A stretch of DNA of 9,819 nt from UBA6987 sp045617825 (GCA_045617825.1 JAZLJI010000113.1:1-9819), one strand, 5' to 3'; shown: positions 1 through 6,586, counted from the stretch's first letter. A program made the numbers and translations. Notes: generated by a model not told the origin, from the letters alone.

Positions 1-1296
1 GCCTCTCTGGGCGGGCAGACGGCCATCAACCTGGCCATGCCCCTCATGGAGCGCGGCGTATCCATCATCGGCACGGACTGCGACGCCATCGAGCGGGCGG
101 AGAACCGCGACAGCTTCGAAAAGGTGCTCAAAGAGCTGCACATCCCGCAGCCCACGGGCAGCGCCGTCACCAAAATAGAGGATGGCGTGGCCGCTGCGGC
201 CCGCATCGGTTACCCCGTGCTGGTGCGGCCCTCCTTCGTGCTGGGCGGCCGGGCCATGCAGATCGTGGCCAATGAAAGCCAGCTGCGGCATTATCTGCAG
301 ACCGCCGTGGAGATCGACGAGGACAAGCCCGTGCTGGTGGACAAATACATCGCCGGCAAGGAGGTGGAGATCGACGCCATCTGCGACGGACGGGATGTAT
401 TCGTGCCCGGGATCATGGAGCTGGTGGAACGCACCGGCGTCCACTCCGGCGACTCCATCAGCGTATATCCTCCCTTCAGCATTTCCGACAAGGTGAAGGG
501 CACCATCCTGGGCTACGCCAAAAAGCTGGGCCCGGCGCTGGGCATCGTAGGCCTGTACCACATCCAGTTCATCGTGGACCGCAGCGACAACGTGTTCATC
601 ATCGAGGTGAATCCCCGGTCCTCGCGTACCGTTCCCTTCCTGTCCAAGGCCACCGGCCTGTCCCTGGCGGACATCGCCACGGAGGTGATCCTGGGCAAAT
701 CCTTAAAGGAGCAGGGCATCTTCGACCTTTACGCCGAGGAGAAGAAGCGGTATTACGTGAAGGCTCCGGTGTTCTCCTTCAACAAGATCAAGGGCCTGGA
801 CGCCTATCTGTCTCCCGAGATGAAGTCCACCGGCGAGGCCATCGGCTACGACGACAAGCTGAACCGCGCGCTGTATAAGGCGCTGCAGGCGGCGGGCATG
901 CATCTGCAGAATTACGGCACGGTCTTCGTGACGGTGGCCGAGGCGGATAAGCCGGAGGCCCTGTACCAGATCCGGCGCTTCTACAACCTGGGCTTCAACA
1001 TCCAGGCCACCCGGGGAACGGGAGAGTATCTGAAGCGCAACGGGATCCGCACCCACGTGCTCCGGAAGATCAGCGAGGGCTCCGAGGAGATCCCCGAGGC
1101 GCTGCGGCAGGGCCATATCGCCTACGTGATCAATACCAGGAGCCTGGACTCCGACACCGCCGTGAGCGACGGCGCCCGGATCCGCCAGCTGGCCACCGAG
1201 AACAACGTGTCCATGTTCACCTCTCTGGATACGGTGCGGGTGCTGCTGGACGTGCTGGAGGAGACCACGCTGACCATTTCCACCATCGACGCCTGA
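1..1296 (+). CDS. carB: Carbamoyl-phosphate synthase large subunit, C-terminal part (5' truncated by window edge)
   Basis: The reading frame is open from base 1, giving 431 residues with no start codon; the gene begins upstream, since full CarB proteins are about 1,060-1,080 residues. The visible part opens at the SLGGQTAINLA segment. It then runs through the second ATP-grasp domain, which phosphorylates carbamate: VRPSFVLGGRAM, EVEIDAICDG, GVHSGDS and IEVNPRSSRTVPF are hallmark segments. The last 130 or so residues form the MGS-like regulatory domain, which binds UMP or ornithine in known enzymes. CarB makes carbamoyl phosphate for pyrimidines and arginine using ammonia from CarA. The TGA lies 12 bp before pyrK. 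Its place ahead of pyrK-pyrD-pyrF suggests the pyrimidine-linked paralogue, if the genome has two. Identification is very secure. Confidence 0.97.
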   Translation, partial: ASLGGQTAINLAMPLMERGVSIIGTDCDAIERAENRDSFEKVLKELHIPQPTGSAVTKIEDGVAAAARIGYPVLVRPSFVLGGRAMQIVANESQLRHYLQTAVEIDEDKPVLVDKYIAGKEVEIDAICDGRDVFVPGIMELVERTGVHSGDSISVYPPFSISDKVKGTILGYAKKLGPALGIVGLYHIQFIVDRSDNVFIIEVNPRSSRTVPFLSKATGLSLADIATEVILGKSLKEQGIFDLYAEEKKRYYVKAPVFSFNKIKGLDAYLSPEMKSTGEAIGYDDKLNRALYKALQAAGMHLQNYGTVFVTVAEADKPEALYQIRRFYNLGFNIQATRGTGEYLKRNGIRTHVLRKISEGSEEIPEALRQGHIAYVINTRSLDSDTAVSDGARIRQLATENNVSMFTSLDTVRVLLDVLEETTLTISTIDA

Positions 1297-1308
1297 GAAG
1301 GAGCCGCT

Positions 1309-2043
1309 ATGAAAAACGGTTATTTTACCATAATCCGCAACGAGGCACTGGTCCCGGGGATCTACCGGATGGTGCTTGAGGGAGACTGCTCCGCCATTAC
1401 GGCACCGGGGCAGTTCGTGAATATCCGCCTGGAGGGCCTGTATCTGCGGCGCCCCATCTCGGTCTGCGACCTGGAGGGGGACCGCCTGACCCTGATCTAC
1501 AAGGCGGTGGGGCAGGGCACCCGGCAAATGGCTGCCCTCCCGGCAGGCGCCAGGCTGGAGCTCCTGACGGGGCTCGGCAACGGCTACGACCTTTCCGCCG
1601 CGGGCGACGCGCCGGTGCTGCTGGGCGGCGGCGTGGGCGTTCCGCCGATGTATCTGCTGGCCAGACGGCTGAGAGCGCAGGGAAAGGACGTCCGGGTGGT
1701 GCTGGGCTTCAATACCGCGGCGGAGGTCTTTTATGAGGCCGAGTTCCGGGCGCTGGGCTGCGGCGTCACCGTGACCACGGTGGACGGCAGCGCGGGCGTC
1801 AGGGGCTTCGTGACCGACGGCCTGCCCGAGGAATACAGCTATTTCTACTGCTGCGGGCCGGAGCCCATGCTGAAGGCCGTATACCGGGCGGCGAAGACCT
1901 CCGGAGAATTCAGCTTTGAGCAGCGGATGGGCTGCGGCTTCGGCGCCTGCATGGGCTGCAGCTGTAAGACCGTCACCGGCAATAAGCGCATCTGCCGGGA
2001 AGGCCCGGTGATGAAGAAGGAGAATATCCTATGGGACGCCTGA
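1309..2043 (+). CDS. pyrK: Dihydroorotate dehydrogenase B electron-transfer subunit PyrK
   Basis: A 244-residue iron-sulfur flavoprotein that passes electrons from dihydroorotate oxidation in PyrD to NAD+. The N-terminal half is a ferredoxin-reductase-type FAD domain with the RRPISVCD flavin motif at residues 47-54. A glycine-rich nucleotide-binding segment, LGGGVGVPP, lies near residues 105-113. The C-terminal [2Fe-2S] ligands are C209, C214, C217 and C229 (C-x4-C-x2-C-x11-C), as in Bacillus PyrK. The start at 1309 has AAGGAG at 1298-1303 and lies 12 bp after carB. The 3' end overlaps pyrD by 13 bp, so the two partner subunits are probably translationally coupled. Length is slightly short of the usual 250-260 residues but every key motif is present. 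Confidence 0.96.
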   Translation: MKNGYFTIIRNEALVPGIYRMVLEGDCSAITAPGQFVNIRLEGLYLRRPISVCDLEGDRLTLIYKAVGQGTRQMAALPAGARLELLTGLGNGYDLSAAGDAPVLLGGGVGVPPMYLLARRLRAQGKDVRVVLGFNTAAEVFYEAEFRALGCGVTVTTVDGSAGVRGFVTDGLPEEYSYFYCCGPEPMLKAVYRAAKTSGEFSFEQRMGCGFGACMGCSCKTVTGNKRICREGPVMKKENILWDA

Positions 2044-2942
2044 GTGTGAAGCTGCTGGGGATCGAGCTGGACAATCCCATCATTCCCGCCTCCGGGACCT
2101 TCGGCTACGGCTATGAATTTGCCGAGTTGTACGATATCAACATTCTGGGCAGCTTTTCCTTCAAGGGGACTACCCGGGAGCCGCTTTTCGGCAACCCCAC
2201 GCCGCGCATCGCGGAGTGCCGGGAGGGCCTGATCAATGCCATCGGCCTGCAGAACCCCGGGGTGGAGGCCGTGATCGCGGAGGAGCTGCCGAAGCTGAAG
2301 AAGGTGTTTCACAAGCCGGTGATGGCCAATATCAGCGGCCACAGTGTGGAGGACTACGCCTATACCTGCGAGCGGCTGACCGGGGAACCGCAGATCGGCT
2401 GGCTGGAGGTGAATATTTCCTGCCCGAATTCCAAGGGCGGCGGGATGGCCTTCGGCACGGATCCCGAGGTGGCCGCCTCGGTGGTCCGGGCGGTGAAGGC
2501 CGTGGCCACCAAGCCGGTGATCGTGAAGCTGTCCCCGAACGTGACGGACATCGTCAGCATCGCCCGGGCCTGCGAGGACGCCGGGGCGGACGGCCTGTCC
2601 CTGATCAATACGCTGCTGGGCATGCGGATCGACCTGAGGACCAGAAGACCGGTGATCGCCAACAAAATGGGCGGCTTTTCGGGGCCGGCGGTATTTCCCG
2701 TGGCGCTCCGGATGGTGTACCAGGTGGCGCAGGCGGTGAAGATCCCCGTGATCGGGCTGGGCGGCGTTTCCACGCCGGAGGACGTGATCGAAATGATGTT
2801 GGCCGGAGCGACGGCTGTGGAGGTCGGCGCGGCCAATCTGGTGGATCCCTTTGCCTGCAAAAGGATCATCGAAGAGCTGCCCGGCGTAATGGACCGCTGC
2901 GGCATCGAGAATTTGAGTGAGATAATCGGAGGAGTACGCTGA
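2031..2942 (+). CDS. pyrD: Dihydroorotate dehydrogenase (NAD+), class 1B catalytic subunit
   Basis: A 303-residue FMN-dependent TIM-barrel enzyme that oxidises dihydroorotate to orotate. Segments NPIIPASGTFGYG, GNPTPRIAE and NAIGLQNPG match the class 1B (Bacillus PyrDB) pattern. The catalytic base of class 1 enzymes is a cysteine; here it is C131 in NISCPN. Other conserved stretches are VKLSPNVTDIV (residues 165-175), LINTLLGMRIDL (191-202) and IPVIGLGGV (238-246), with the phosphate-binding glycine region after it. The start at 2031 has AAGGAG at 2017-2022, 8 bp away, inside the end of pyrK. The stop shares one base with the pyrF start (TGATG). Class 1B assignment is supported independently by the adjacent pyrK. 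Confidence 0.97.
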   Translation: MGRLSVKLLGIELDNPIIPASGTFGYGYEFAELYDINILGSFSFKGTTREPLFGNPTPRIAECREGLINAIGLQNPGVEAVIAEELPKLKKVFHKPVMANISGHSVEDYAYTCERLTGEPQIGWLEVNISCPNSKGGGMAFGTDPEVAASVVRAVKAVATKPVIVKLSPNVTDIVSIARACEDAGADGLSLINTLLGMRIDLRTRRPVIANKMGGFSGPAVFPVALRMVYQVAQAVKIPVIGLGGVSTPEDVIEMMLAGATAVEVGAANLVDPFACKRIIEELPGVMDRCGIENLSEIIGGVR

Positions 2943-3640
2943 TGGGTAAGGACGTGATCGTAGCCTGTGACTTTGCTTCCGCAGAGGAGACATTTGCCTT
3001 TTTGGACAAATTCACCGGCAGGAAGCCGTTTGTGAAGATCGGGATGGAGCTGTTCTACGCGGAGGGACCGGCGATCGTCCGGGAGCTGAAGGCCCGGGGC
3101 CATAAGATCTTTCTGGATCTGAAGCTGCACGATATCCCCAATACGGTGAAGAAGGCCATGGCCGTGCTGTCCCGGCTGGACGTGGATATCTGCAATCTGC
3201 ACGCGGCGGGCACGCTGCCGATGATGCAGGCGGCGCTGGAGGGCCTGACCCGCCCCGACGGGACCAGACCGCTGCTGATCGCCGTGACCCAGCTGACCTC
3301 TACGGACCAGACGGCGCTGGAGCGGGATCTGCTGATCCGGGAGCCCATGCCGGAGGTCGTCATGCATTACGCAGAGCGGGCCGCCGCTGCCGGGCTGGAC
3401 GGGGTGGTATGCTCCCCGCTGGAGGCCGGTCTGGTGCACGAGCGCTGCGGGAAGGACTTTCTGACCGTGACGCCCGGCGTCCGTTTCGCGGACGGCGACA
3501 AGGGCGATCAGAAGCGGGTGATGACGCCCGCCGAGGCCAAAAAGATCGGATCGGATTATATCGTCGTGGGCCGTCCCATTACGGCGGCCGCGGACCCCGT
3601 GGCGGCATACGAACGCTGCCTGGCGGAGTTCTGCTGCTGA
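2942..3640 (+). CDS. pyrF: Orotidine 5'-phosphate decarboxylase
   Basis: A 232-residue TIM-barrel enzyme that decarboxylates OMP to UMP, the last step of UMP synthesis. The catalytic DxKxxD set is seen as D59, K61 and D64 in FLDLKLHDIPNT. Other substrate contacts of the family are D10 and K32 near the N-terminus, VTPGVR at 176-181, and VGRPIT at 209-214, which binds the phosphate. The spacing matches the group I (B. subtilis/E. coli type) enzymes. The start is chosen at 2942, where TGATG links it to pyrD and GGAGGAG at 2928-2934 lies 7 bp upstream. It is the last gene before a 954 bp non-coding gap, whereas many Firmicutes have pyrE directly after pyrF. Confidence 0.97.
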   Translation: MGKDVIVACDFASAEETFAFLDKFTGRKPFVKIGMELFYAEGPAIVRELKARGHKIFLDLKLHDIPNTVKKAMAVLSRLDVDICNLHAAGTLPMMQAALEGLTRPDGTRPLLIAVTQLTSTDQTALERDLLIREPMPEVVMHYAERAAAAGLDGVVCSPLEAGLVHERCGKDFLTVTPGVRFADGDKGDQKRVMTPAEAKKIGSDYIVVGRPITAAADPVAAYERCLAEFCC

Positions 3641-3778
3641 CAAGAAGGCAAAGCTCTGCCATCACGGAAAAGCGAGCCGAATAGGAATCTGACCGCTCCC
3701 GCCGGCTTTCTGCCGGCCTCGGACGGATTCCCGGCTGGGGCGTCACGAATTTCTTCGGCCTGCAGTCCTTTATGACAC

Positions 3779-3824
3779 GCCGTGACTCGAAAAAACGCCT
3801 GATGCGTTTTTTCTGCGGCACGGC
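3779..3824 (+). other. Two-tier hairpin with A/T-tract stem (left arm)
   Basis: Outer stem GCCGTG (3779-3784) pairs with CACGGC (3819-3824). Inner stem GAAAAAACGC (3789-3798) pairs with GCGTTTTTTC (3804-3813) around the loop CTGAT. The A-tract, GC core and T-tract arrangement would look like a weak terminator on either strand. It lies about 140-170 bp after the pyrF stop, so it might limit read-through into pyrE, but the GC core is short. Confidence 0.6.
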
Positions 3825-3826
3825 TC

Positions 3827-3855
3827 AAAAATCGCTTCCCGTAGCCGCGATTTTT
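3827..3855 (+). other. Hairpin AAAAATCGC / GCGATTTTT (left arm)
   Basis: A perfect 9-bp stem, AAAAATCGC at 3827-3835 and GCGATTTTT at 3847-3855, closes an 11-nt loop. The right-arm counterpart at 4295-4323 keeps the stem but its end pair is G-C instead of A-T. Confidence 0.65.
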
Positions 3856-3956
3856 GGTCATAGGACTTTGCCCTCAGGCATGTGACGCCGACCAGCCGTC
3901 CATAGTCCTCCGCCTGCGGAAAGCCGGCGGGGGCGGAAAAGGCCAAGGCACCTGCT

Positions 3957-4004
3957 TGTGCGGAGAATACAGATCCGTATATGAACGGATGAATCCGTCG
4001 CACA
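3957..4004 (+). other. Nested hairpin in the central segment
   Basis: TGTGCGGA (3957-3964) pairs with TCCGTCGCACA (3994-4004) with one bulged T, and inside it ATCCGT (3973-3978) pairs with ACGGAT (3985-3990). This structure lies between the inverted arms and has no copy elsewhere in the window. A poor -35/-10 pair (TTGTGC and TATATG) can be drawn inside it but is not convincing. Confidence 0.5.
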
Positions 4005-4076
4005 GAAGCCGTGGTTTTCGCCAAGGAAATGCTCACAAAAGATTAGACAAGATCAACGTCCTGAGCGGCACCCTGC

Positions 4077-4181
4077 AAGCCCGGCCCGGCGGCATATGCC
4101 GGCGCAGGGCTATGGACGGCCGGATGGCGGCACATGAACTGAGACCAAGGCCTCCGGGATGAAAATCGCGGCTGCCGGAAG
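4077..4181 (+). repeat. Direct repeat copy 1 (134 bp period)
   Basis: About 105 bp starting AAGCCCGGCCCGGCGGCATA that recur at 4211-4315 with only a handful of differences, for example GGCGCAGGG against GGCACAGGG and GAGACC against GAGGCC. It contains the 12-bp palindrome CGGCATATGCCG. The hairpin that follows GAAAATCGC is intact in copy 2 but broken in this copy, where the partner reads GTGGTTTATC. Confidence 0.9.
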
Positions 4182-4210
4182 TGGTTTATCAAGGCCCTGA
4201 AAGTTCCCGT

Positions 4211-4315
4211 AAGCCCGGCCCGGCGGCATATGCCGGCACAGGGCTATGGACGGCCGGATGGCGGCACATGAACTGAGGCCAAGGCCTCCGGGATGAAAAT
4301 CGCGGTTACGGGAAG
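4211..4315 (+). repeat. Direct repeat copy 2 (134 bp period)
   Basis: Near-identical to 4077-4181 and mostly inside the right arm of the inverted repeat. The closeness of these two copies compared with the more diverged inverted arms suggests the tandem duplication is the younger event, or that the copies are kept alike by conversion. Confidence 0.9.
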
Positions 4316-4323
4316 CGATTTTC
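4295..4323 (+). other. Hairpin GAAAATCGC / GCGATTTTC (right arm)
   Basis: Perfect 9-bp stem (4295-4303 with 4315-4323) and an 11-nt loop, counterpart of 3827-3855. Both strands of the terminal pair differ between the copies, so pairing is kept. Confidence 0.65.
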
Positions 4324-4325
4324 AA

Positions 4326-4371
4326 GCCGTGCCGTAAGAAAAACGCATCAGGCGTTTTTCTGAGTCACGGC
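4326..4371 (+). other. Two-tier hairpin with A/T-tract stem (right arm)
   Basis: GCCGTG (4326-4331) pairs with CACGGC (4366-4371); inside it GAAAAACGC (4338-4346) pairs with GCGTTTTTC (4352-4360) around ATCAG. Compared with 3779-3824 it lacks one A and one T, that is, exactly one base pair of the stem. Confidence 0.6.
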
Positions 4372-4441
4372 GCGCCCGGAAAGGCCGCAGGCCGAAGGAA
4401 TCGGTGCCGCCCCGGCCGGGAATCCGCCCGAAGCCGGCAAT

Positions 4442-4543
4442 GCCGCCGGGCGGGCAGAGCAGCGCCGCCGGGCGGGCACAACACAAGCCTGCGGCAATGC
4501 CGCCGGGCGGGTATCATACAAGCGACACAAGCCGCCGGGCGGG
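4442..4543 (+). repeat. Four copies of the GC-rich motif GCCGCCGGGCGGG
   Basis: Exact copies sit at 4442-4454, 4464-4476, 4499-4511 and 4531-4543. Each contains the palindrome CCGCC-G-GGCGG. Flanks are shared in pairs: GGCAAT precedes copies 1 and 3, and CAGAGCAGCG follows copies 1 and 4. Spacing is irregular (22, 35 and 32 bp), so this is a degenerate tandem array between the inverted repeat and the pyrE ribosome site. Confidence 0.85.
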
Positions 4544-4580
4544 CAGAGCAGCGCTGCCCAGCGGAGAGGAAAGAAGATAA

Positions 4581-4586
4581 GAGGAG
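4581..4586 (+). promoter_or_regulatory. pyrE ribosome binding site
   Basis: GAGGAG lies 8 bp before the ATG at 4595, in a purine-rich stretch that contrasts with the GC-rich repeats before it. It fixes the pyrE start. No convincing promoter was found between the repeats and this site; TATCAT at 4512-4517 has no good -35 partner. Confidence 0.75.
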
Positions 4587-4594
4587 AAAACGTC

Positions 4595-5233
4595 ATGGAT
4601 TGGAAAACTCTGATTGCAAAAGACCTGCTGAAGATCAAAGCGGTATTTTTCCGGCCCGAGGAGCCCTTCACCTGGGCCAGCGGCATCAAGAGCCCGGTAT
4701 ACTGCGATAACCGGCTGACGCTGACCGCTCCCGAGGTAAGGACCGACGTGGAAAACGGGCTGGCGGCGATGATCAAGGAGCATTATCCCGAAGCCGAGGT
4801 CCTGATGGGGACCTCCACCGCGGGGATCGCCCATGCCGCCATCACGGGGCATTTGCTGGGCCTGCCCATGGGCTACGTCCGCTCCGGCGCCAAGGACCAC
4901 GGCCGCCAGAATCAGATCGAGGGCCGTCTGGAGCCCGGTCAGAAGGTCGTGGTGGTGGAGGACCTAATCTCCACCGGCGGCAGCGTGATCGAGGTCGTGA
5001 ACGTGCTGCGGGAGGCCGGCGCGCAGGTGCTGGGCGTGGTGTCCATCTTCACCTACGGGATGAAGAAGGGTCTGGATCGCCTGGCCGCCGCGGACGTGAT
5101 CAACTACTCGCTGACGGACTTTGACTGCATCGCCCGGGTCGCTGCCGAGGAAAACTACATCCGCCCGGAGGACGTGGCCCGGCTGCTGAAGTTCCGGAAC
5201 GATCCCTCCGATGAGAGCTGGATCGGAAAATGA
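4595..5233 (+). CDS. pyrE: Orotate phosphoribosyltransferase
   Basis: A 212-residue enzyme that joins orotate to PRPP to give OMP. The PRPP-binding motif is VVVVEDLISTGGS at residues 118-130, with the acidic pair E122-D123. The mobile catalytic loop is visible at about 93-112, with K100, H102 and R104 in SGAKDHGRQNQ. The N-terminal segment FTWASGIKSPVYCDNR (25-40) is the usual orotate-site stretch. The ATG at 4595 is supported by GAGGAG 8 bp upstream. The stop overlaps the pyrB start (ATGA). It is separated from pyrF, with which it works in sequence, by the repeat-rich gap, so pyrE-pyrB-pyrI depends either on read-through or on a promoter not recognised here. Confidence 0.97.
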   Translation: MDWKTLIAKDLLKIKAVFFRPEEPFTWASGIKSPVYCDNRLTLTAPEVRTDVENGLAAMIKEHYPEAEVLMGTSTAGIAHAAITGHLLGLPMGYVRSGAKDHGRQNQIEGRLEPGQKVVVVEDLISTGGSVIEVVNVLREAGAQVLGVVSIFTYGMKKGLDRLAAADVINYSLTDFDCIARVAAEENYIRPEDVARLLKFRNDPSDESWIGK

Positions 5234-6153
5234 GAAGCATCATCGACATCGGTGACCTGAGCCGGGAAGAAATTCAGGAGCTGCTGGACCGGGCGACGGA
5301 TATCATCGCTCATCCCGCGGACTATGCGGAGATTTGCCGGGGAAAGAAGCTGGCGACCCTGTTCTACGAGCCCTCCACCCGCACCCGCATGAGCTTTGAG
5401 GCGGCCATGTACGAGCTGGGCGGTCACGTGATCACCATGGCGGGGGCGGATTCCTCCTCTGCGGCCAAGGGCGAAAGCGTGGCGGATACCGCCCGCACCG
5501 TTTCCTGCTACGCGGATATCATCGCAATCCGCCATCCCAAGGAGGGCGCCGCGCTGGTGGCGTCCCGGGCGGCAACGGTCCCGGTGGTCAATGCCGGAGA
5601 CGGCGGCCACGCGCACCCCACGCAGACGCTGGCCGATCTGCTGACCATTTACCGGGAAAAGGGCGGCTTCGAGAATCTGACGGTGGGCCTTTGCGGCGAC
5701 CTGAAATTCGGCCGCACGGTCCATTCCCTGATCAATGCGCTGAGCCGCTACAGCGGGATCCGCTTCGTGCTGATCTCCCCGAAGGAGCTGCGTTTGCCGG
5801 AATACGTCCGGGAGGACGTGCTGGAGAAAAAGCAGATCCCCTATCAGGAAACGGCCGATCTGGAGGGCGCGCTTCCCACGCTGGACGTGCTGTACATGAC
5901 CCGCGTGCAGAAGGAACGCTTCTTCAACGAGGAGGAGTACCTGCGCCTGAAGGACAGCTATATCCTGACGCCGGACAAGCTGAGCCGCGGGAAGAGCAGT
6001 CTCGCGGTGATGCATCCCCTGCCCCGGGTCAACGAGATCAGCGTGGAGGTAGACCGGGATCCCCGGGCCTGCTACTTCAAACAGGTCTATAACGGAAAGA
6101 TCATGCGGATGGCGCTGATCCTGAAGCTGTTAAAGGAGGCGGGAACGTTATGA
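5230..6153 (+). CDS. pyrB: Aspartate carbamoyltransferase catalytic subunit
   Basis: A 307-residue enzyme that condenses carbamoyl phosphate with aspartate, the committed step. The carbamoyl-phosphate motif STRTR is at residues 49-53 within FYEPSTRTRMSFE. The loop SSAAKGES (76-83) supplies the serine and lysine that reach the neighbouring active site. HPTQ is at 129-132, RVQKER at 225-230 and HPLPR at 262-266. Length and motifs match the E. coli PyrB type that assembles with PyrI. The start at 5230 lies in the ATGA overlap with pyrE and has only a weak ribosome site, so it is probably translated by coupling. The stop overlaps pyrI in the same way. Ornithine carbamoyltransferase is excluded by the motif pattern and the pyrI neighbour. 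Confidence 0.97.
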   Translation: MRSIIDIGDLSREEIQELLDRATDIIAHPADYAEICRGKKLATLFYEPSTRTRMSFEAAMYELGGHVITMAGADSSSAAKGESVADTARTVSCYADIIAIRHPKEGAALVASRAATVPVVNAGDGGHAHPTQTLADLLTIYREKGGFENLTVGLCGDLKFGRTVHSLINALSRYSGIRFVLISPKELRLPEYVREDVLEKKQIPYQETADLEGALPTLDVLYMTRVQKERFFNEEEYLRLKDSYILTPDKLSRGKSSLAVMHPLPRVNEISVEVDRDPRACYFKQVYNGKIMRMALILKLLKEAGTL

Positions 6154-6569
6154 ATATCGATGCGATAAGCAGCGGCGTGGTGATCGACCATATCACCGCC
6201 GGCAAGGGCATGATGATCTACGAGCTGCTGGGCCTCGACCGCCTGGACGTGTCGGTGGCGCTGATCCGCAACGTCTACAGCCGGAAAATGGGCCGCAAGG
6301 ACATCATCAAGATCGACGCGGAGCTGGACATCAACCTGGACGTGATCGGCTTCGTGGATCCCGGCGCGACGGTGAATTTCATCAAGGGCGGCGCCCGCAT
6401 CCGCAAATGTCAGATCGCGATGCCGAACCGGCTGACGGACGTCATCAAATGCAAGAACCCCCGCTGCATCACCACCACGGAGCAGGAGCTGCCGCAGGTG
6501 TTCCAGCTGGCGGACAAGGAGGCCGGCATTTACCGCTGCCTCTACTGCGAGACCCGCTATCAGCCGTAA
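6150..6569 (+). CDS. pyrI: Aspartate carbamoyltransferase regulatory subunit
   Basis: A 139-residue subunit that binds nucleotide effectors and, through its zinc domain, holds catalytic trimers together. The allosteric domain covers about residues 1-95, with VIDHI near 11-15 and the KMGRKDIIKI segment near 46-55. The zinc site is C101, C106, C130 and C133 (C-x4-C and C-x2-C), all four present. AAAGGAGG at 6132-6139 precedes the ATG by 10 bp, and the start overlaps pyrB by 4 bp. It is slightly shorter than E. coli PyrI (about 153 residues), as is common outside Proteobacteria. Feedback by CTP/UTP is known for the family; the effector set of this enzyme cannot be read from the sequence. Confidence 0.97.
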   Translation: MNIDAISSGVVIDHITAGKGMMIYELLGLDRLDVSVALIRNVYSRKMGRKDIIKIDAELDINLDVIGFVDPGATVNFIKGGARIRKCQIAMPNRLTDVIKCKNPRCITTTEQELPQVFQLADKEAGIYRCLYCETRYQP

Positions 6570-6586
6570 CAGAAGAAAAACGAAGG

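Larger units (their letters stand above)
3701..3932 (+). repeat. Left arm of large imperfect inverted repeat
   Basis: Read on +, this stretch aligns along its whole length with the reverse complement of 4221-4440, with many substitutions and a few short indels. Blocks shared almost exactly include CGGATTCCCGGC, TTCGGCCTGC, CGCCGTGACTC, AAATCGCTTCCCGTA, CATGTG and CCGTCCATAG. The outer edge may reach about 3688, where TCTG still aligns. Identity is roughly three quarters by eye. The arm contains two internal hairpins (3779-3824 and 3827-3855). Confidence 0.85.
4221..4440 (-). repeat. Right arm of large imperfect inverted repeat
   Basis: Reverse complement of this arm matches the left arm at 3701-3932, so the two can pair around a central segment of about 290 bp. 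It has its own copies of the same hairpins (4326-4371 and 4295-4323) and a perfect GAGGCC-AA-GGCCTC hairpin at 4275-4288, which is degenerate in the left arm. Part of it is also duplicated directly at 4077-4181, so the region contains at least three related units. Confidence 0.85.
3641..4594. other. Repeat-rich 954 bp non-coding gap splitting the pyr cluster
   Basis: No reading frame here has a credible protein with a ribosome site; the short open frames run through inverted and direct repeats. The gap holds, in order: a short spacer after pyrF, a left inverted-repeat arm with two A/T-flanked hairpins, a central segment with a nested hairpin and one copy of a direct repeat, a right arm with the second direct-repeat copy, four copies of a GC-rich 13-mer, and the pyrE ribosome site. 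No PyrR-binding attenuator consensus, tRNA or known riboswitch was recognised. It most resembles an accumulation of intergenic repeat elements, or a large structured RNA of unknown type. Confidence 0.85.

Noticed and set aside
703..3643. Long minus-strand open frames opposite carB, pyrK, pyrD and pyrF
   Set aside because: Antisense shadows of strongly conserved genes, without family motifs.
3956..3983. Promoter TTGTGC-16-TATATG in the central hairpin
   Set aside because: Only 3 of 6 and 4 of 6 matches, within a palindrome, and over 600 bp from pyrE.
3854..4162. A 102-codon open frame inside the pyrF-pyrE gap
   Set aside because: It runs across the left arm, the central hairpin and one direct repeat, has no ribosome site and no protein-like pattern.
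4442..4543. GCCGCCGGGCGGG copies as a CRISPR array
   Set aside because: Repeats are only 13 bp, spacing is 22, 35 and 32 bp, intervening sequences share similarity, and no cas gene is present.
4366..4594. PyrR-binding attenuator ahead of pyrE
   Set aside because: No match to the conserved PyrR-binding loop and no terminator/antiterminator pair with a T-run was found close to pyrE.
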